Source of the DNA: Alphaproteobacteria bacterium
Lineage (GTDB): Bacteria; Pseudomonadota; Alphaproteobacteria; Micropepsales; Micropepsaceae
Direction: 5' to 3'
DNA: 64,000 bases
Assembly: GCA_016124635.1 (NCBI GenBank)
Contig: WGNJ01000013.1
Coordinates: 1 to 64,000, forward strand
Position numbers and translations under genes: made by a program. Within the stretch, counting starts at the first letter, position 1. Every line of letters starts with the position of its first letter. Below the pieces are notes generated by a model. The model made no database searches. It was not told where the DNA came from and saw only the letters and a list, made by a program, of their open reading frames with translations. This document shows, piece by piece, positions 35,915 through 44,915 of this stretch.

Positions 35915-37012
35915 TTAGGCGCCGGGCATCGCGCCAATATAGACCGAGCTTGGCCGTAGCAATCGTCCGCGCCGCACCTGTTCTTCGATGTGTGCCGTCC
36001 ATCCGGCCATGCGCGAGACCGCGAAGGTGGGCGTGAACGCTGCGCGCGGTATCTCGAGCGCGTCGAGAAGCAAAGCCGTGTAGAATTCGACATTGGTGTC
36101 GAGCGGCCTCTTCGGATAGCGAACGGCAAGCGCCGCGCGCGCCGCGGCTTCGACCTCGAGTGCGAAAGCCATCCGCGCGTTCTTCGGATTGAAGCGCTCG
36201 AGTGCCGCTTTCAACACATCCGCCCGTGGATCGCGCACGCGGTAGACCCGGTGGCCGAATCCCATCAGCCGTTCACCTTTGTCGAGTTCGTTCTCGATCC
36301 AGGGCTTGATGCGTTCGCGCGTACCGATCGCATCGAGCATATCGAGCACCGGCTCCGGCGCGCCGCCGTGCAGTGGCCCGGTCAACGCGCAATAGGCTGC
36401 CGTGACTGCCGCGAACAGATCCGCATGTGTCGAGGCCACGACGCGTGCCGTGAAGGTCGAAGCGTTGAGACCGTGGTCGCTGGCGGTGACGAGATAAGCA
36501 TCCATCGCCGCGGCTTCTTTGTCCGACGGCGCATTGTTGCCCCACATCATCTGGAGGTAGTCGGCTGCATGTGAAAGCGCGGCGTTGGGCGCCACGGGCG
36601 CGAGGTTGCGCGTGCGCCGCACGAGCGCCGCGCCGATCACCGCCGCGGCTCCGGTCGCCAAAGCGCGCGGCGCGATTCCGTCGTGTGCGTGCAAAGCGGC
36701 AAGCGCCGCCCGGAACGCGGACACAGTGTCCATGCCGTCGGTCCCGGCCAGCAATCGTTTGATGTCGGCGAATGCCGCGACGCGAGCCTCTCCGAGCGCT
36801 CTTTGAGTTTCCTCGGCGCTGATCGGTCTGCCTGAAGCCGATGACCAGAGCAGGGCGGTCGCATGTTCGAAGCCGCCCTCGGCGACCAAATCGCCGACAC
36901 GTCGCCCGGCGATGATCAGCTCGCCGCGCTCACCGTCGACATGGCTCAGCGCGGTCTCGGCGGCCGGAACGTTGTCGAGGCCGATGGCGGGCTTCGGTGC
37001 ATGGATGCTCAT
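35915..37012 (-). CDS. Citrate synthase / 2-methylcitrate synthase-family enzyme
   Basis: Condenses an acyl-CoA with oxaloacetate. The 365-aa short-form protein has both catalytic His regions (ASDHGLNASTFTARV and MGFGHRVYRVRDPRAD) and CALTGPLHGGAPEPV. The usual catalytic Asp of NVDFY is Glu here (NVEFYTALLL), a variant I associate with actinobacterial-type citrate/methylcitrate synthases. The gene is divergent from an HTH-citrate synthase fusion, with a perfect palindrome between them, so it is probably regulated by that protein. Whether it uses acetyl- or propionyl-CoA is unknown. Confidence 0.9.
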   Translation of the reverse strand: MSIHAPKPAIGLDNVPAAETALSHVDGERGELIIAGRRVGDLVAEGGFEHATALLWSSASGRPISAEETQRALGEARVAAFADIKRLLAGTDGMDTVSAFRAALAALHAHDGIAPRALATGAAAVIGAALVRRTRNLAPVAPNAALSHAADYLQMMWGNNAPSDKEAAAMDAYLVTASDHGLNASTFTARVVASTHADLFAAVTAAYCALTGPLHGGAPEPVLDMLDAIGTRERIKPWIENELDKGERLMGFGHRVYRVRDPRADVLKAALERFNPKNARMAFALEVEAAARAALAVRYPKRPLDTNVEFYTALLLDALEIPRAAFTPTFAVSRMAGWTAHIEEQVRRGRLLRPSSVYIGAMPGA

Positions 37013-37053
37013 GGCAATGCCTCCGTGGTTCCGTCATATGTGTGCGTTCTTGA

Positions 37054-37069
37054 AATATTGATCAATATT
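37054..37069. promoter_or_regulatory. Perfect 16-bp palindrome AATATTGATCAATATT, likely operator
   Basis: A perfect palindrome in the 73-bp gap between the divergent citrate synthase (start 37012) and HTH-citrate synthase (start 37086). The TATTGAT half-site is repeated once more to the right (ATATTGATT, ending at 37072), giving three half-sites at about 10-bp spacing. The AT-rich site stands out in GC-rich DNA. The most likely binder is the HTH fusion protein itself. Confidence 0.7.
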
Positions 37070-37085
37070 GATTAAGCTCATCAAC

Positions 37086-38324
37086 ATGAAGAAAAATGCG
37101 AATGCGAACCCGCTCTTCCTGTCGGCCAAGGAGGCAGCGGCGGAGCTGTCGATCTCGCTCCCGACGCTCTATGCCTATGTCAGCCGCGGCTTCATCCGCT
37201 CGGAGGCTGCAGGCGAGGCACGCACCCGCCGCTACCGCGCGGACGACGTACGCGCCCTAAAATCACGCCGCGCGCCGCCAGCTGAAGAGCAAGGCATGAA
37301 CGAGAAGGCGCTCGACTGGGGCGTGCCGGTGCTCGAGTCGGCAATCACCGCAATCGACGACATGGGCACGATCTACCGCGGCGTGCCCGCGCTTGCGCTC
37401 GCCGAGAGTGCGTCCTTCGAAAATGTCGCCACGCTCCTTTGGGAAGCGGAAAGCGATCCGTTCGCGGCACCGCCGCCCGGCGTGAGCAAGGACATCGCCG
37501 ACGTCATGCGAAAGATGCAGGCGGGTCCCGCGATCGAACGAGCGATTGTGATGCTGGCGATGGCAAACGGTTGCGATGCCGCCGCCTTCAACCGCAGTAA
37601 GGAAGGCCGCCTGTCGACCGGCGCACGCGTCGTCCGCCTGGTCACCGCCGCGATCGTCGGCGCCGGCGTATCGGCCGCGCCTATTCACCGCCAGATCGCC
37701 GACGCGTGGCTACCTGGCCTGAGCGGCGCCAAGAAGGATGCCGGCGCCGATCTCATTCGCCGCGCGATCGTTCTGCTTGCCGATCACGAGCTCAACGCAT
37801 CGACGTTCACCGTGCGCGTCGCCGCCTCGACTGGAGTCAATCTCTACGACGCGGTGATCGCAGGCCTATGTGCCGTGAAGGGCCCGCGCCACGGCGGTGT
37901 CGGCATCAGCGCCGCGCGCCTCGTCGACCAACTTGCCGAGCGCGATCCGGTTCAGGTCGTGCGCGAACGCTTGGAGATGGGCGAGCGGCTGCCGGGCTTC
38001 GGTCATCAGCTTTATCGCGCTTCGGGCGATCCGCGCGCGAAGTCGCTGCTTGGCGCGCTGAAGCAAGCTCCGCCGCGCTTGCTGCAGGAGGCGCCGGACG
38101 CCGTCTACGCCGCGACCGGCCAGTGGCCCAACATAGACTATGCGCTGGCCGTCATGTGCCGGACATTGGGTCTGCCGGCGGGCTCCGAGCTGACGCTATT
38201 TGCTCTCGGCCGCACCGCGGGTTGGATTGCGCACGCCATCGAGCAATACGAACAAGGCGGTCTCATCCGCCCGCGCGCCCGCTACATCGGCCCGGCACCG
38301 CGTGTTGGCGCGGAAACGCGGTAG
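37086..38324 (+). CDS. Helix-turn-helix domain fused to a citrate synthase-like domain
   Basis: A 412-aa protein. Residues about 10-62 form a MerR/excisionase-type winged HTH (LFLSAKEAAAELSISLPTLYAYVSRGFIRSE..RTRRYRADDV). Residues about 75-405 form a full citrate synthase fold with retained active-site regions: LADHELNASTFTVRVA, GPRHGGVGIS, PGFGHQLYRA and an Asp in WPNIDYALA. So it could be a metabolite-sensing regulator, a DNA-bound enzyme or both. I chose the ATG at 37086; a TTG at 37068 would fall inside the palindrome. It overlaps the convergent methyltransferase by 43 bp. Confidence 0.9.
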   Translation: MKKNANANPLFLSAKEAAAELSISLPTLYAYVSRGFIRSEAAGEARTRRYRADDVRALKSRRAPPAEEQGMNEKALDWGVPVLESAITAIDDMGTIYRGVPALALAESASFENVATLLWEAESDPFAAPPPGVSKDIADVMRKMQAGPAIERAIVMLAMANGCDAAAFNRSKEGRLSTGARVVRLVTAAIVGAGVSAAPIHRQIADAWLPGLSGAKKDAGADLIRRAIVLLADHELNASTFTVRVAASTGVNLYDAVIAGLCAVKGPRHGGVGISAARLVDQLAERDPVQVVRERLEMGERLPGFGHQLYRASGDPRAKSLLGALKQAPPRLLQEAPDAVYAATGQWPNIDYALAVMCRTLGLPAGSELTLFALGRTAGWIAHAIEQYEQGGLIRPRARYIGPAPRVGAETR

Positions 38325-38950
38325 ACGGTCGTGCGGCGAATCTCGCGGTCTTCGAGTTCGCGCGTGGTTTGCACCTCGTAGGTCTGCAACGGCTCGAGCC
38401 GTTCTTTCGGCAGATAGTTCCGGCCCGGATCGCCGATGAACACCGCCGCACCGCGCGTCGCCAGCGCGCTCAGCCAGTCGAAGACGCGCACCGACATCTC
38501 ACGCTCGTAGCAAACGTCGCCGGCAAGAACCACGTCCCATCCGTCGTCGCGCCCGACGACGTCGTCATGAGTTGCATCGACGGCGACGCCGTTGGCGCCG
38601 GCATTGAGAAGCGTCGCTGCGATCGCGAAATCATCGATCTCGACGGCGGTAACGGAAGCAGCGCCCGCTTTCATCACGGCGATCGCGACGATGCCGGAGC
38701 CCGTTGCGAAATCGAGCACGCGCTTGCCGCGCACGAGCGCCGCGTTGTCGAGCATGTAGCGAGCCAGCGCCTGACCGCCCGCCCACGCAAACGCCCAAAA
38801 CGGCGGTGGCACGCCTTGCGCGGCCAATTCCTCCTCCGTCGACTTCCAGATCGGTACGATCTCGGTCGCGAGATGAAGCTTGAGTTCGGGCGTGAGCGGC
38901 GGCGCAATGAGCGCCGTGTTGGCGCGAATGAAGGCGGTACGATCGTTCAA
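38282..38950 (-). CDS. Class I SAM methyltransferase, ETF-beta lysine methyltransferase-like
   Basis: A 222-aa methyltransferase. Its order PPFWAFAWAGGQALARYMLD, then VLDFATGSGIVAIAVMKAGA (SAM-binding) and VVLAGDVCYE matches the METTL20/EtfB-lysine and PrmA-related family. The protein substrate is probable but unproven. The TTG start at 38950 overlaps the desaturase stop by 4 nt (TTGA), which supports this unusual start. Confidence 0.85.
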   Translation of the reverse strand: MNDRTAFIRANTALIAPPLTPELKLHLATEIVPIWKSTEEELAAQGVPPPFWAFAWAGGQALARYMLDNAALVRGKRVLDFATGSGIVAIAVMKAGAASVTAVEIDDFAIAATLLNAGANGVAVDATHDDVVGRDDGWDVVLAGDVCYEREMSVRVFDWLSALATRGAAVFIGDPGRNYLPKERLEPLQTYEVQTTRELEDREIRRTTVYRVSAPTRGAGPM

Positions 38951-39981
38951 CCTTGCGCCGCGCTCAGCATGTCGGTCCGCTGCGAGACGTTGAAGGCGAG
39001 ACCGGCGCCATGATTATTGACCGCCTCCGGCGTCGCGATCTCGGCTTCCGTCGAGCCGGGCTTCTTCGATGTGGCAAGTTTCAGCACCGCCCAATAGTCG
39101 GGCTGAAGCTCCATCTTCGGCCCGTAGCCCTTCGCGATCAGCATCGAATGGAACTTGGGCAGGTTGTAGCAGGGCACGTACATCAGAAGATGGTGCTCGA
39201 CGTGATAGTTCACCCAATAAGGCGCGAGCACCGCACGCATGAACCAGTCGGCCCTCGTCGTGCGCGCGTTGCGGAACGGATCGTCGTTGTCCGGCACCAC
39301 GGCGTGCTCGGCGATATTGCGGATGCGCGTGATCATTGGAAACCAGGTGAAGAACGGCACGACCCACAGCATCAGATAAAGGTAACCGTAGCCCGTCGCG
39401 AGCAGTCCGCCGAGCAGCAGGCCGTTCATCAAAATCGGCCCGCCGAGGCGGCGCACGAAATTCCGCGCCCGGTCTTGGAGCGGCTGGCCGGGCTTACCCA
39501 TCGCCGAGCGAAATTGCGCCACGCGCTGCTTGAATGTCGTCTGGCCCGAGAGATCGCGCACGACCTTGCGCTGCAGACTCTGTGGCGTGATCGGGAAGGG
39601 CGCCGACAGGCTCAAATCCGGATCGTTGGGCTGCTGCGTCCAGCGGTGATGCTGCAGATGGTAGGTGCGATAGAGGTAGAGGTCGGTGATCACCGGCCAC
39701 GCGCAGATCACCTGGCCCAGAAAATCGTTGAGCTTCTTGTTCTTCGTCAACACGCCGTGGGCTGCGTCATGCATCAGCACCGCGAGGCCGAGCTGCCGCG
39801 CGCCGATCAGCACAATACCGATCGCCCACGTCAGCGGGTGAGGCACGGTCGCGTAGAGCACCATACATCCGAAGATCACGGCGTAAGCGTGTACAACGTA
39901 CAAGACGCCGCGCACGTCAGAGCGCTCTCGTACCTGCACGAGTTCTTCAGCGGTTAATAGGCTCGTCGCTGCAATCGTCAT
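38947..39981 (-). CDS. Membrane fatty acid desaturase
   Basis: A 344-aa di-iron integral-membrane enzyme. Its three histidine clusters are HDAAHG (about 91), HLQHHRWTQQ (about 128) and HVEHHLLM (about 262), separated by hydrophobic segments (LTWAIGIVLIGARQLGLAVL and others). It introduces a double bond in acyl lipids or a related substrate such as a carotenoid or sphingolipid. The gene is followed by the coupled methyltransferase. The specific lipid is unknown. Confidence 0.9.
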   Translation of the reverse strand: MTIAATSLLTAEELVQVRERSDVRGVLYVVHAYAVIFGCMVLYATVPHPLTWAIGIVLIGARQLGLAVLMHDAAHGVLTKNKKLNDFLGQVICAWPVITDLYLYRTYHLQHHRWTQQPNDPDLSLSAPFPITPQSLQRKVVRDLSGQTTFKQRVAQFRSAMGKPGQPLQDRARNFVRRLGGPILMNGLLLGGLLATGYGYLYLMLWVVPFFTWFPMITRIRNIAEHAVVPDNDDPFRNARTTRADWFMRAVLAPYWVNYHVEHHLLMYVPCYNLPKFHSMLIAKGYGPKMELQPDYWAVLKLATSKKPGSTEAEIATPEAVNNHGAGLAFNVSQRTDMLSAAQG

Positions 39982-40054
39982 TCGTCGATCTACCTGCTGA
40001 CCAGAACATAGGCCGGAGCACCCACATCGACAATCGCCGATCCGGCCGAAATGG

Positions 40055-40504
40055 TCACATCAGAAAGGGCACGCCCGCCGCTTTTCCGACCACGACGGCG
40101 AGGATGAACATCGAGATGAGCTGCACGCCGTAGGCAAGAAAACGTAGCGTCACGGCCACCGCCGATCCCGACGCGATGTGAATCAGCGACTGCGCCACGC
40201 GCGCATAGAGGATGAGGCTCGGCAGGATCTGAAGCCAAGTGTCCTGGACCTGAAGATAGAAGCCGCTCAAGACCAGCGCGCCGAAGATCGGCAAATTCTC
40301 GACCGCGTTCATGTGCGCGCGGTTGAGACGCCAGTAGCGATCTCCGCCGTGCTGCGTTCCCGATGGGAAGCTGTTTGCTTGCGCATTGCCGGTGAACACC
40401 AAAACGGTGCGCCAGATGCCGACCGAAACGACCAAGATCATCGCCCACACGGCGAACAGAACCAATGCCGCGAGCGGCGGCATCACCGGGAGGTAGGTTT
40501 CCAT
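40055..40504 (-). CDS. MAPEG-family membrane protein (first)
   Basis: A 149-aa four-helix membrane protein of the MAPEG superfamily (microsomal glutathione transferase and eicosanoid-related). It has a long first helix (AALVLFAVWAMILVVSVGIW), the motif RAHMNAVENLPIFGALVL conserved in MAPEG and two further hydrophobic stretches. It may use glutathione, which the nearby gshA provides, but the activity is unproven. It lies 18 bp after ubiA on the same strand. Confidence 0.85.
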   Translation of the reverse strand: METYLPVMPPLAALVLFAVWAMILVVSVGIWRTVLVFTGNAQANSFPSGTQHGGDRYWRLNRAHMNAVENLPIFGALVLSGFYLQVQDTWLQILPSLILYARVAQSLIHIASGSAVAVTLRFLAYGVQLISMFILAVVVGKAAGVPFLM

Positions 40505-40522
40505 GAGGCTCCCCTCTGTTAG

Positions 40523-41452
40523 CTAGAACAGATTCCCTGCCAGGATAGCTGCAAACATCAGGAGCCCCAACTCGCGGTTGGATTTGAAAACGGCGAGGCA
40601 ATTTGCCGGGTCGTTAATCTTGAGACGCGCGATTTGCCAGCCGAAATGCGCCGACACGAGAATCAGTACGCCGATGCCCGTGAAGCTCGTCCCCGCCCAG
40701 ATCATGCCGAACAACCACGCGGTCAACGCCGCCTGATAGAACATCACGAGATAGATCTTCGTCCGCTCGCCGAACATCAACGCTGTCGAGCGCACGCCGA
40801 CGATTGCGTCGTCCTCTTTGTCTTGATGCGCGTAGATCGTGTCGTAGCCGAGCGTCCAGCAGATCGCACCCAGATACAGGAGCGCCGGCTGCCATGCCAG
40901 GCTGCCCGTCACCGCCGACCAGCCGAGCAGCGCCCCCCAATTGAACGTCAAGCCCAGCCAAGCTTGCGGCCAATCGGTGATCCGCTTCATGAAGGGATAG
41001 ATCGCGATCGGCACCAGCGAGGCGGCGCCAAGCGCGACCGAGAACCAGTTCAGCTGCAACAAAACAATCAATCCGACGACGAGTTGCGCGATCAGAAAGA
41101 CCACGGCGTTGCGAACGCTGACTTGGCCGGAGGGAATCGGACGCCCGGCCGTGCGCGCCACCTTCGCGTCGAAGTCGCGATCGACGATATCGTTGAAGGT
41201 GCAACCCGCGCCGCGCATCGCCGCAGCACCGATCGCGAAGAGGATGAGAAGACGAATGTCGGGGTAGGGCGATCCGCTTCGCGGCGCTGCCAACGCGATG
41301 CCCCACCATCCTGGCAGCAGCAACAGCCAGATGCCGATGGGCCGGTCCGCACGCGCGAGGCGCAGATAAGGCCGCGCGAACGCAGGCGCAAAGCGATCGA
41401 CCCAGCTCACTGGCGGGGCGTCGGCGGGCCGCAAATGATCGCTCACGCTCAT
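40523..41452 (-). CDS. ubiA: 4-hydroxybenzoate polyprenyltransferase UbiA
   Basis: Attaches the polyprenyl tail to 4-hydroxybenzoate in the inner membrane, the first membrane step of ubiquinone synthesis. The 309-aa multi-helix protein has both Asp-rich motifs, [23 protein letters not shown] and [14 protein letters not shown], with [18 protein letters not shown] upstream. The ATG at 41452 was chosen; the longer frame overlaps the promoter of divergent rsmE. Its position beside rsmE-gshA is typical of Hyphomicrobiales. Confidence 0.96.
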   Translation of the reverse strand: MSVSDHLRPADAPPVSWVDRFAPAFARPYLRLARADRPIGIWLLLLPGWWGIALAAPRSGSPYPDIRLLILFAIGAAAMRGAGCTFNDIVDRDFDAKVARTAGRPIPSGQVSVRNAVVFLIAQLVVGLIVLLQLNWFSVALGAASLVPIAIYPFMKRITDWPQAWLGLTFNWGALLGWSAVTGSLAWQPALLYLGAICWTLGYDTIYAHQDKEDDAIVGVRSTALMFGERTKIYLVMFYQAALTAWLFGMIWAGTSFTGIGVLILVSAHFGWQIARLKINDPANCLAVFKSNRELGLLMFAAILAGNLF

Positions 41453-41499
41453 GGCGCTCCTGTGTAAAGTGCGCGGCATCAGGTGCTCAAGAGTATGCC

Positions 41500-42249
41500 A
41501 TGTCGCAAGACTTGACCGAACCCGGCGGACTGACACGGCTTTTCGTCGAACAAGCGTTAACCGCAGGGGCCGAACTCGTGCTCGACGAGGACCAAAGTCA
41601 TTTCCTCGCCAACGTTCTGCGCGCGAAGGCTGGTGACGCGGTGCGCCTTTTCAACGGACGGGACGGTGAATGGCGCGGAACGATCTCGGCGTTGCGCAAG
41701 CGTGCCGTGTTGTTGCAGATCGAGAAGCAAACGACGGCGCAGTCGGGTGTGCCCGACCTCTGGCTCTGTCTCGCACCGATCAAACGAACGCCGCTCGACT
41801 ACGTCACGCAGAAAGCGACGGAGCTGGGCGTCTCGCGCGTCCAGCCCGTGCTGACGCGCCGGACAATCGTCGAGCGCATCAATCTCGACCGCATGAGAGC
41901 GAACGCGGTTGAAGCGGCCGAACAAAGCGGCCGCCTGACCGTGCCTGAAATCGCCGAACCGGTTTCGCTCGATAAGATGCTTAGGGATTGGCAGAGCGAC
42001 AGGCGTCTTGTTTTTTGCGACGAAGCAGGTGACGCGCCGCCGGCGGCGCAAGCCATGCGCGCTTCAGGACGAGGCCCATGGGCGATCGTCATCGGACCGG
42101 AAGGCGGCTTCACGCCGGAGGAGCGCGCCGGTTTGCGTCAGCAGCCTTTCGTTGTCCCCGTTTCGCTGGGGCCGCGCATCATGCGCGCAGATACTGCGGC
42201 TCTTGCTGCACTTGCGCTGTGGCAATCCACGTTGGGCGATTGGGGTTAG
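41500..42249 (+). CDS. rsmE: 16S rRNA (uracil(1498)-N(3))-methyltransferase RsmE
   Basis: A SPOUT-fold methyltransferase for U1498 of 16S rRNA. The 249-aa protein has a PUA-like N-terminus ([34 protein letters not shown]), then [35 protein letters not shown] and the knot [17 protein letters not shown]. Divergent from ubiA; gshA follows 70 bp later on the same strand. Confidence 0.96.
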   Translation: MSQDLTEPGGLTRLFVEQALTAGAELVLDEDQSHFLANVLRAKAGDAVRLFNGRDGEWRGTISALRKRAVLLQIEKQTTAQSGVPDLWLCLAPIKRTPLDYVTQKATELGVSRVQPVLTRRTIVERINLDRMRANAVEAAEQSGRLTVPEIAEPVSLDKMLRDWQSDRRLVFCDEAGDAPPAAQAMRASGRGPWAIVIGPEGGFTPEERAGLRQQPFVVPVSLGPRIMRADTAALAALALWQSTLGDWG

Positions 42250-42319
42250 TAAGTCTAACCACCTTGCACAGACACACGGGGCAAGCCTACATGAGCCGAA
42301 CAGATATTTGAGGCCTTGA

Positions 42320-43681
42320 ATGTCAATTCCGCAGGCTGCCGGCGGACCGATCAACTCGAAGGACGACTTGATCGCCTTTCTCGCAACCGGGGCAAAGCCT
42401 CAGGGCGAGTGGCGCATCGGCACTGAGCACGAGAAATTCGGCTACGACCTTAAGACTCTGCAGCCGATGCCGTACCAAGGGACGACGGGCATTCGCGCCA
42501 TGCTCGAAGGCATGAAGCGCTTCGGCTGGGAAGGCGTGTACGAGGGCGCCAATATCATCGGCCTAAAGCAGGCCGGTGCGGCCATAAGCCTGGAGCCCGG
42601 CGGCCAACTAGAACTGTCTGGCGCGCCGTTGCAGTCGGTGCACGAGACCTGCAACGAAGTGAACACGCACCTCGACCAAGTGCGCGAGGTCGCGACCGAG
42701 ATCGGTGCCGGGTTCCTCGGCATGGGCTTTCATCCGACGGCGGCGCTCGCTGACGTGCCGGTGATGCCCAAGGGTCGCTACGCGATCATGCGCAGCTACA
42801 TGCCCAAAGTCGGCAGCATGGGCCTCGAGATGATGTTCCGGACCTGCACGATCCAGGTGAATCTCGACTTCGCGTCCGAAGCCGACATGGTGAAGAAGTT
42901 TCGCGTCGGCCTCGCACTGCAGCCGATTGCGACCGCGATGTTCGCGGCTTCGCCGTTTCGCGAAGGCAAACCGATCGAATTCCAATCCTATCGCAGCCAC
43001 GTCTGGACCGACGTCGACAACGACCGCGCCGGAATGCTGCCGTGGGTGTTCGACAGCGGAATGAGTTTCGAGCGCTACGTCGACTATGCCCTCGATGTAC
43101 CGATGTATTTCGTCTATCGCGACGGCAAGTATCACGACGTATCCGGCAAATCGTTCCGCGATTTCATGGCGCACAAGATTCCGGGTCTTGAGAAGATCGA
43201 TCCGACAATCTCCGACTGGGCCGATCACCTGACGACGATCTTCCCTGAAGTGCGTCTGAAGAAATTCTTGGAGATGCGGGGTGCGGACGGCGGCTTGTGG
43301 CGCCGCATCTGCGCATTGCCGGCCCTTTGGGTCGGCATTTGCTACGATGCAACAGCGCTCGATGCAGCTTGGGATATGGTGAAGGACTGGACCGCCGACG
43401 AACGTTCGGCGCTCCGCGAGGCGGTTCCGAAGCTCGGCCTGCGCACGCCCTTCCGCAACACCAACGTGCAGGCGTTGGCGCGGCGCATGCTCGACATCTC
43501 CAGCGCGGGCCTTCAGGCGCGGGCCGCTCACGATTCAATGGGCGGCAACGAAGCAGGCTTCATGGAGCCGCTTCAACAAATCGTCACGAGCGGCAAAACG
43601 CGCGCTGACGAGCTTCTTGAGCGCTATCGCGGCGCGTGGAACGGCGATGTGAGACACATCTACGCCGAATACTCGTATTGA
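42320..43681 (+). CDS. gshA: Glutamate-cysteine ligase GshA (alphaproteobacterial/plant type)
   Basis: The first step of glutathione synthesis. The 453-aa GCS2-type enzyme has WRIGTEHEKFGYD (ATP/metal site), GANIIGLKQAGAAISLEPGGQLELSGAPL, TCTIQVNLDFASEADM and the C-terminal MSFERYVDYALDVPMYFVYRDG...GVRLKKFLEMRGADGG-type segment (here EVRLKKFLEMR). The length matches plant and alphaproteobacterial enzymes rather than E. coli GshA. Confidence 0.95.
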   Translation: MSIPQAAGGPINSKDDLIAFLATGAKPQGEWRIGTEHEKFGYDLKTLQPMPYQGTTGIRAMLEGMKRFGWEGVYEGANIIGLKQAGAAISLEPGGQLELSGAPLQSVHETCNEVNTHLDQVREVATEIGAGFLGMGFHPTAALADVPVMPKGRYAIMRSYMPKVGSMGLEMMFRTCTIQVNLDFASEADMVKKFRVGLALQPIATAMFAASPFREGKPIEFQSYRSHVWTDVDNDRAGMLPWVFDSGMSFERYVDYALDVPMYFVYRDGKYHDVSGKSFRDFMAHKIPGLEKIDPTISDWADHLTTIFPEVRLKKFLEMRGADGGLWRRICALPALWVGICYDATALDAAWDMVKDWTADERSALREAVPKLGLRTPFRNTNVQALARRMLDISSAGLQARAAHDSMGGNEAGFMEPLQQIVTSGKTRADELLERYRGAWNGDVRHIYAEYSY

Positions 43682-43796
43682 AATCATAGTTAAGCTGCTG
43701 ATTGTATGACGCTTTAGCGCGTGACGTGCCCATGGGCTTTGCGGAATAATCGCGGCCGCGCCCGCATGGGGCAGGGTAAGGCGCAATCCGTTGTCC

Positions 43797-44915
43797 ATGA
43801 GCGAAGCGAAGGACCTGGTCGTTGTTGAGCAGCCGCCGGCGGAGGAGCAGCCGGCGCCGCCGCGTCCTGCGCCGCGCGCTCCCGAGCCCAGCGTCGTCGA
43901 GCGCGTCTTGCTCTTCGTAGAGCTGGCGCCGTGGACAACCGCACTGATCATCTTCGGTGTGCTGACCTTACTTCACGTCACGATCTTGAATATCGCCGGC
44001 GTTGCTGAGGGCCTCTACGTCGGGAACGACTTTCTTTTGTTCTCTCCGCCGAACTCCGTCACGATCATGCTGCTGGCGTTTGTCGCCTACAACATCGTGC
44101 TCCCGACGCTTCTGAGCCATGGATGCATTCGCGCCTACGACACGCTGCGTCCCTCGCTGATGCTCGATGACAGGGGGTACGGCGAGACGCGCGCGGGAAT
44201 TGTCGATCCCTTCGTCGGCTGGCGCTTTTGGTGCGCCCTCGCATTCGCCGTGATCTTGACGCCGAGTTTCGGTGAAATCTGGCGGCAGCAGCTGCCTGGT
44301 GATGGTTCGGGTTACGCGCTGCAGGCGATCTGGCTCTACCTTCGTATCGCCGCCATCTTTGGGCTGATCGGATCGAGCCTCGCCTATGTCATTCGCCTGC
44401 ATCGCGCTTTTCGCGCCGTCACGGCCGAGCATTTGCGTGTCGACCTCTTTGACCTGGCGCCGCTACGCCCGATCCCCCGGTATGCAAAGCTCGCGGCGTT
44501 CTATTTGATTATCCCTATGGCGTTGCTCGGCCCAGCCATCGTCGAGCCGGACGCCATGGTCCAGGGAATCGTTGTGTTTGCAGTAGGGCTTTTGCTGGTC
44601 GCGCTGGGTGTGGTGGCGGCGTTGCTCGGTGCGCGCCACTCGATCCGTTCTGCGAAGAAAACCGCCGTTGGCGAAATCTCGGCCTATGCGCGCGAGCTGT
44701 GGCGCCGCGCCTATGTCGGCCAACGTATTGTCGAAGCGGTGGCCGTCCCGGCGCTGGGAGCGATGATCACAACACGCGCCGAGATTAGGCGGGTGTCGGA
44801 ATGGCCCGGCGGTTTGGGCGTCGCCGGTCGCTTCGTTGTCGTCGCGCTCATCCCGGTCATCACCTGGTTCGGCGCGCCGATCGTGGCGAGCGTCACGGCG
44901 TTGTTGGCGCGCTAG
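43797..44915 (+). CDS. Hypothetical multi-pass membrane protein
   Basis: Unrecognised 372-aa protein. A Pro/Glu/Ala-rich cytoplasmic N-terminus (about 1-38) precedes about seven hydrophobic segments (for example WTTALIIFGVLTLLHVTILNIA, SVTIMLLAFVAYNIVLPTLL, and IVVFAVGLLLVALGVVAALLGA). No transporter signature or catalytic residue is visible. It follows gshA by 115 bp. The ATG at 43797 was chosen over an in-frame TTG two codons earlier. Its end overlaps the convergent CVNH gene by 23 bp. Confidence 0.75.
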   Translation: MSEAKDLVVVEQPPAEEQPAPPRPAPRAPEPSVVERVLLFVELAPWTTALIIFGVLTLLHVTILNIAGVAEGLYVGNDFLLFSPPNSVTIMLLAFVAYNIVLPTLLSHGCIRAYDTLRPSLMLDDRGYGETRAGIVDPFVGWRFWCALAFAVILTPSFGEIWRQQLPGDGSGYALQAIWLYLRIAAIFGLIGSSLAYVIRLHRAFRAVTAEHLRVDLFDLAPLRPIPRYAKLAAFYLIIPMALLGPAIVEPDAMVQGIVVFAVGLLLVALGVVAALLGARHSIRSAKKTAVGEISAYARELWRRAYVGQRIVEAVAVPALGAMITTRAEIRRVSEWPGGLGVAGRFVVVALIPVITWFGAPIVASVTALLAR

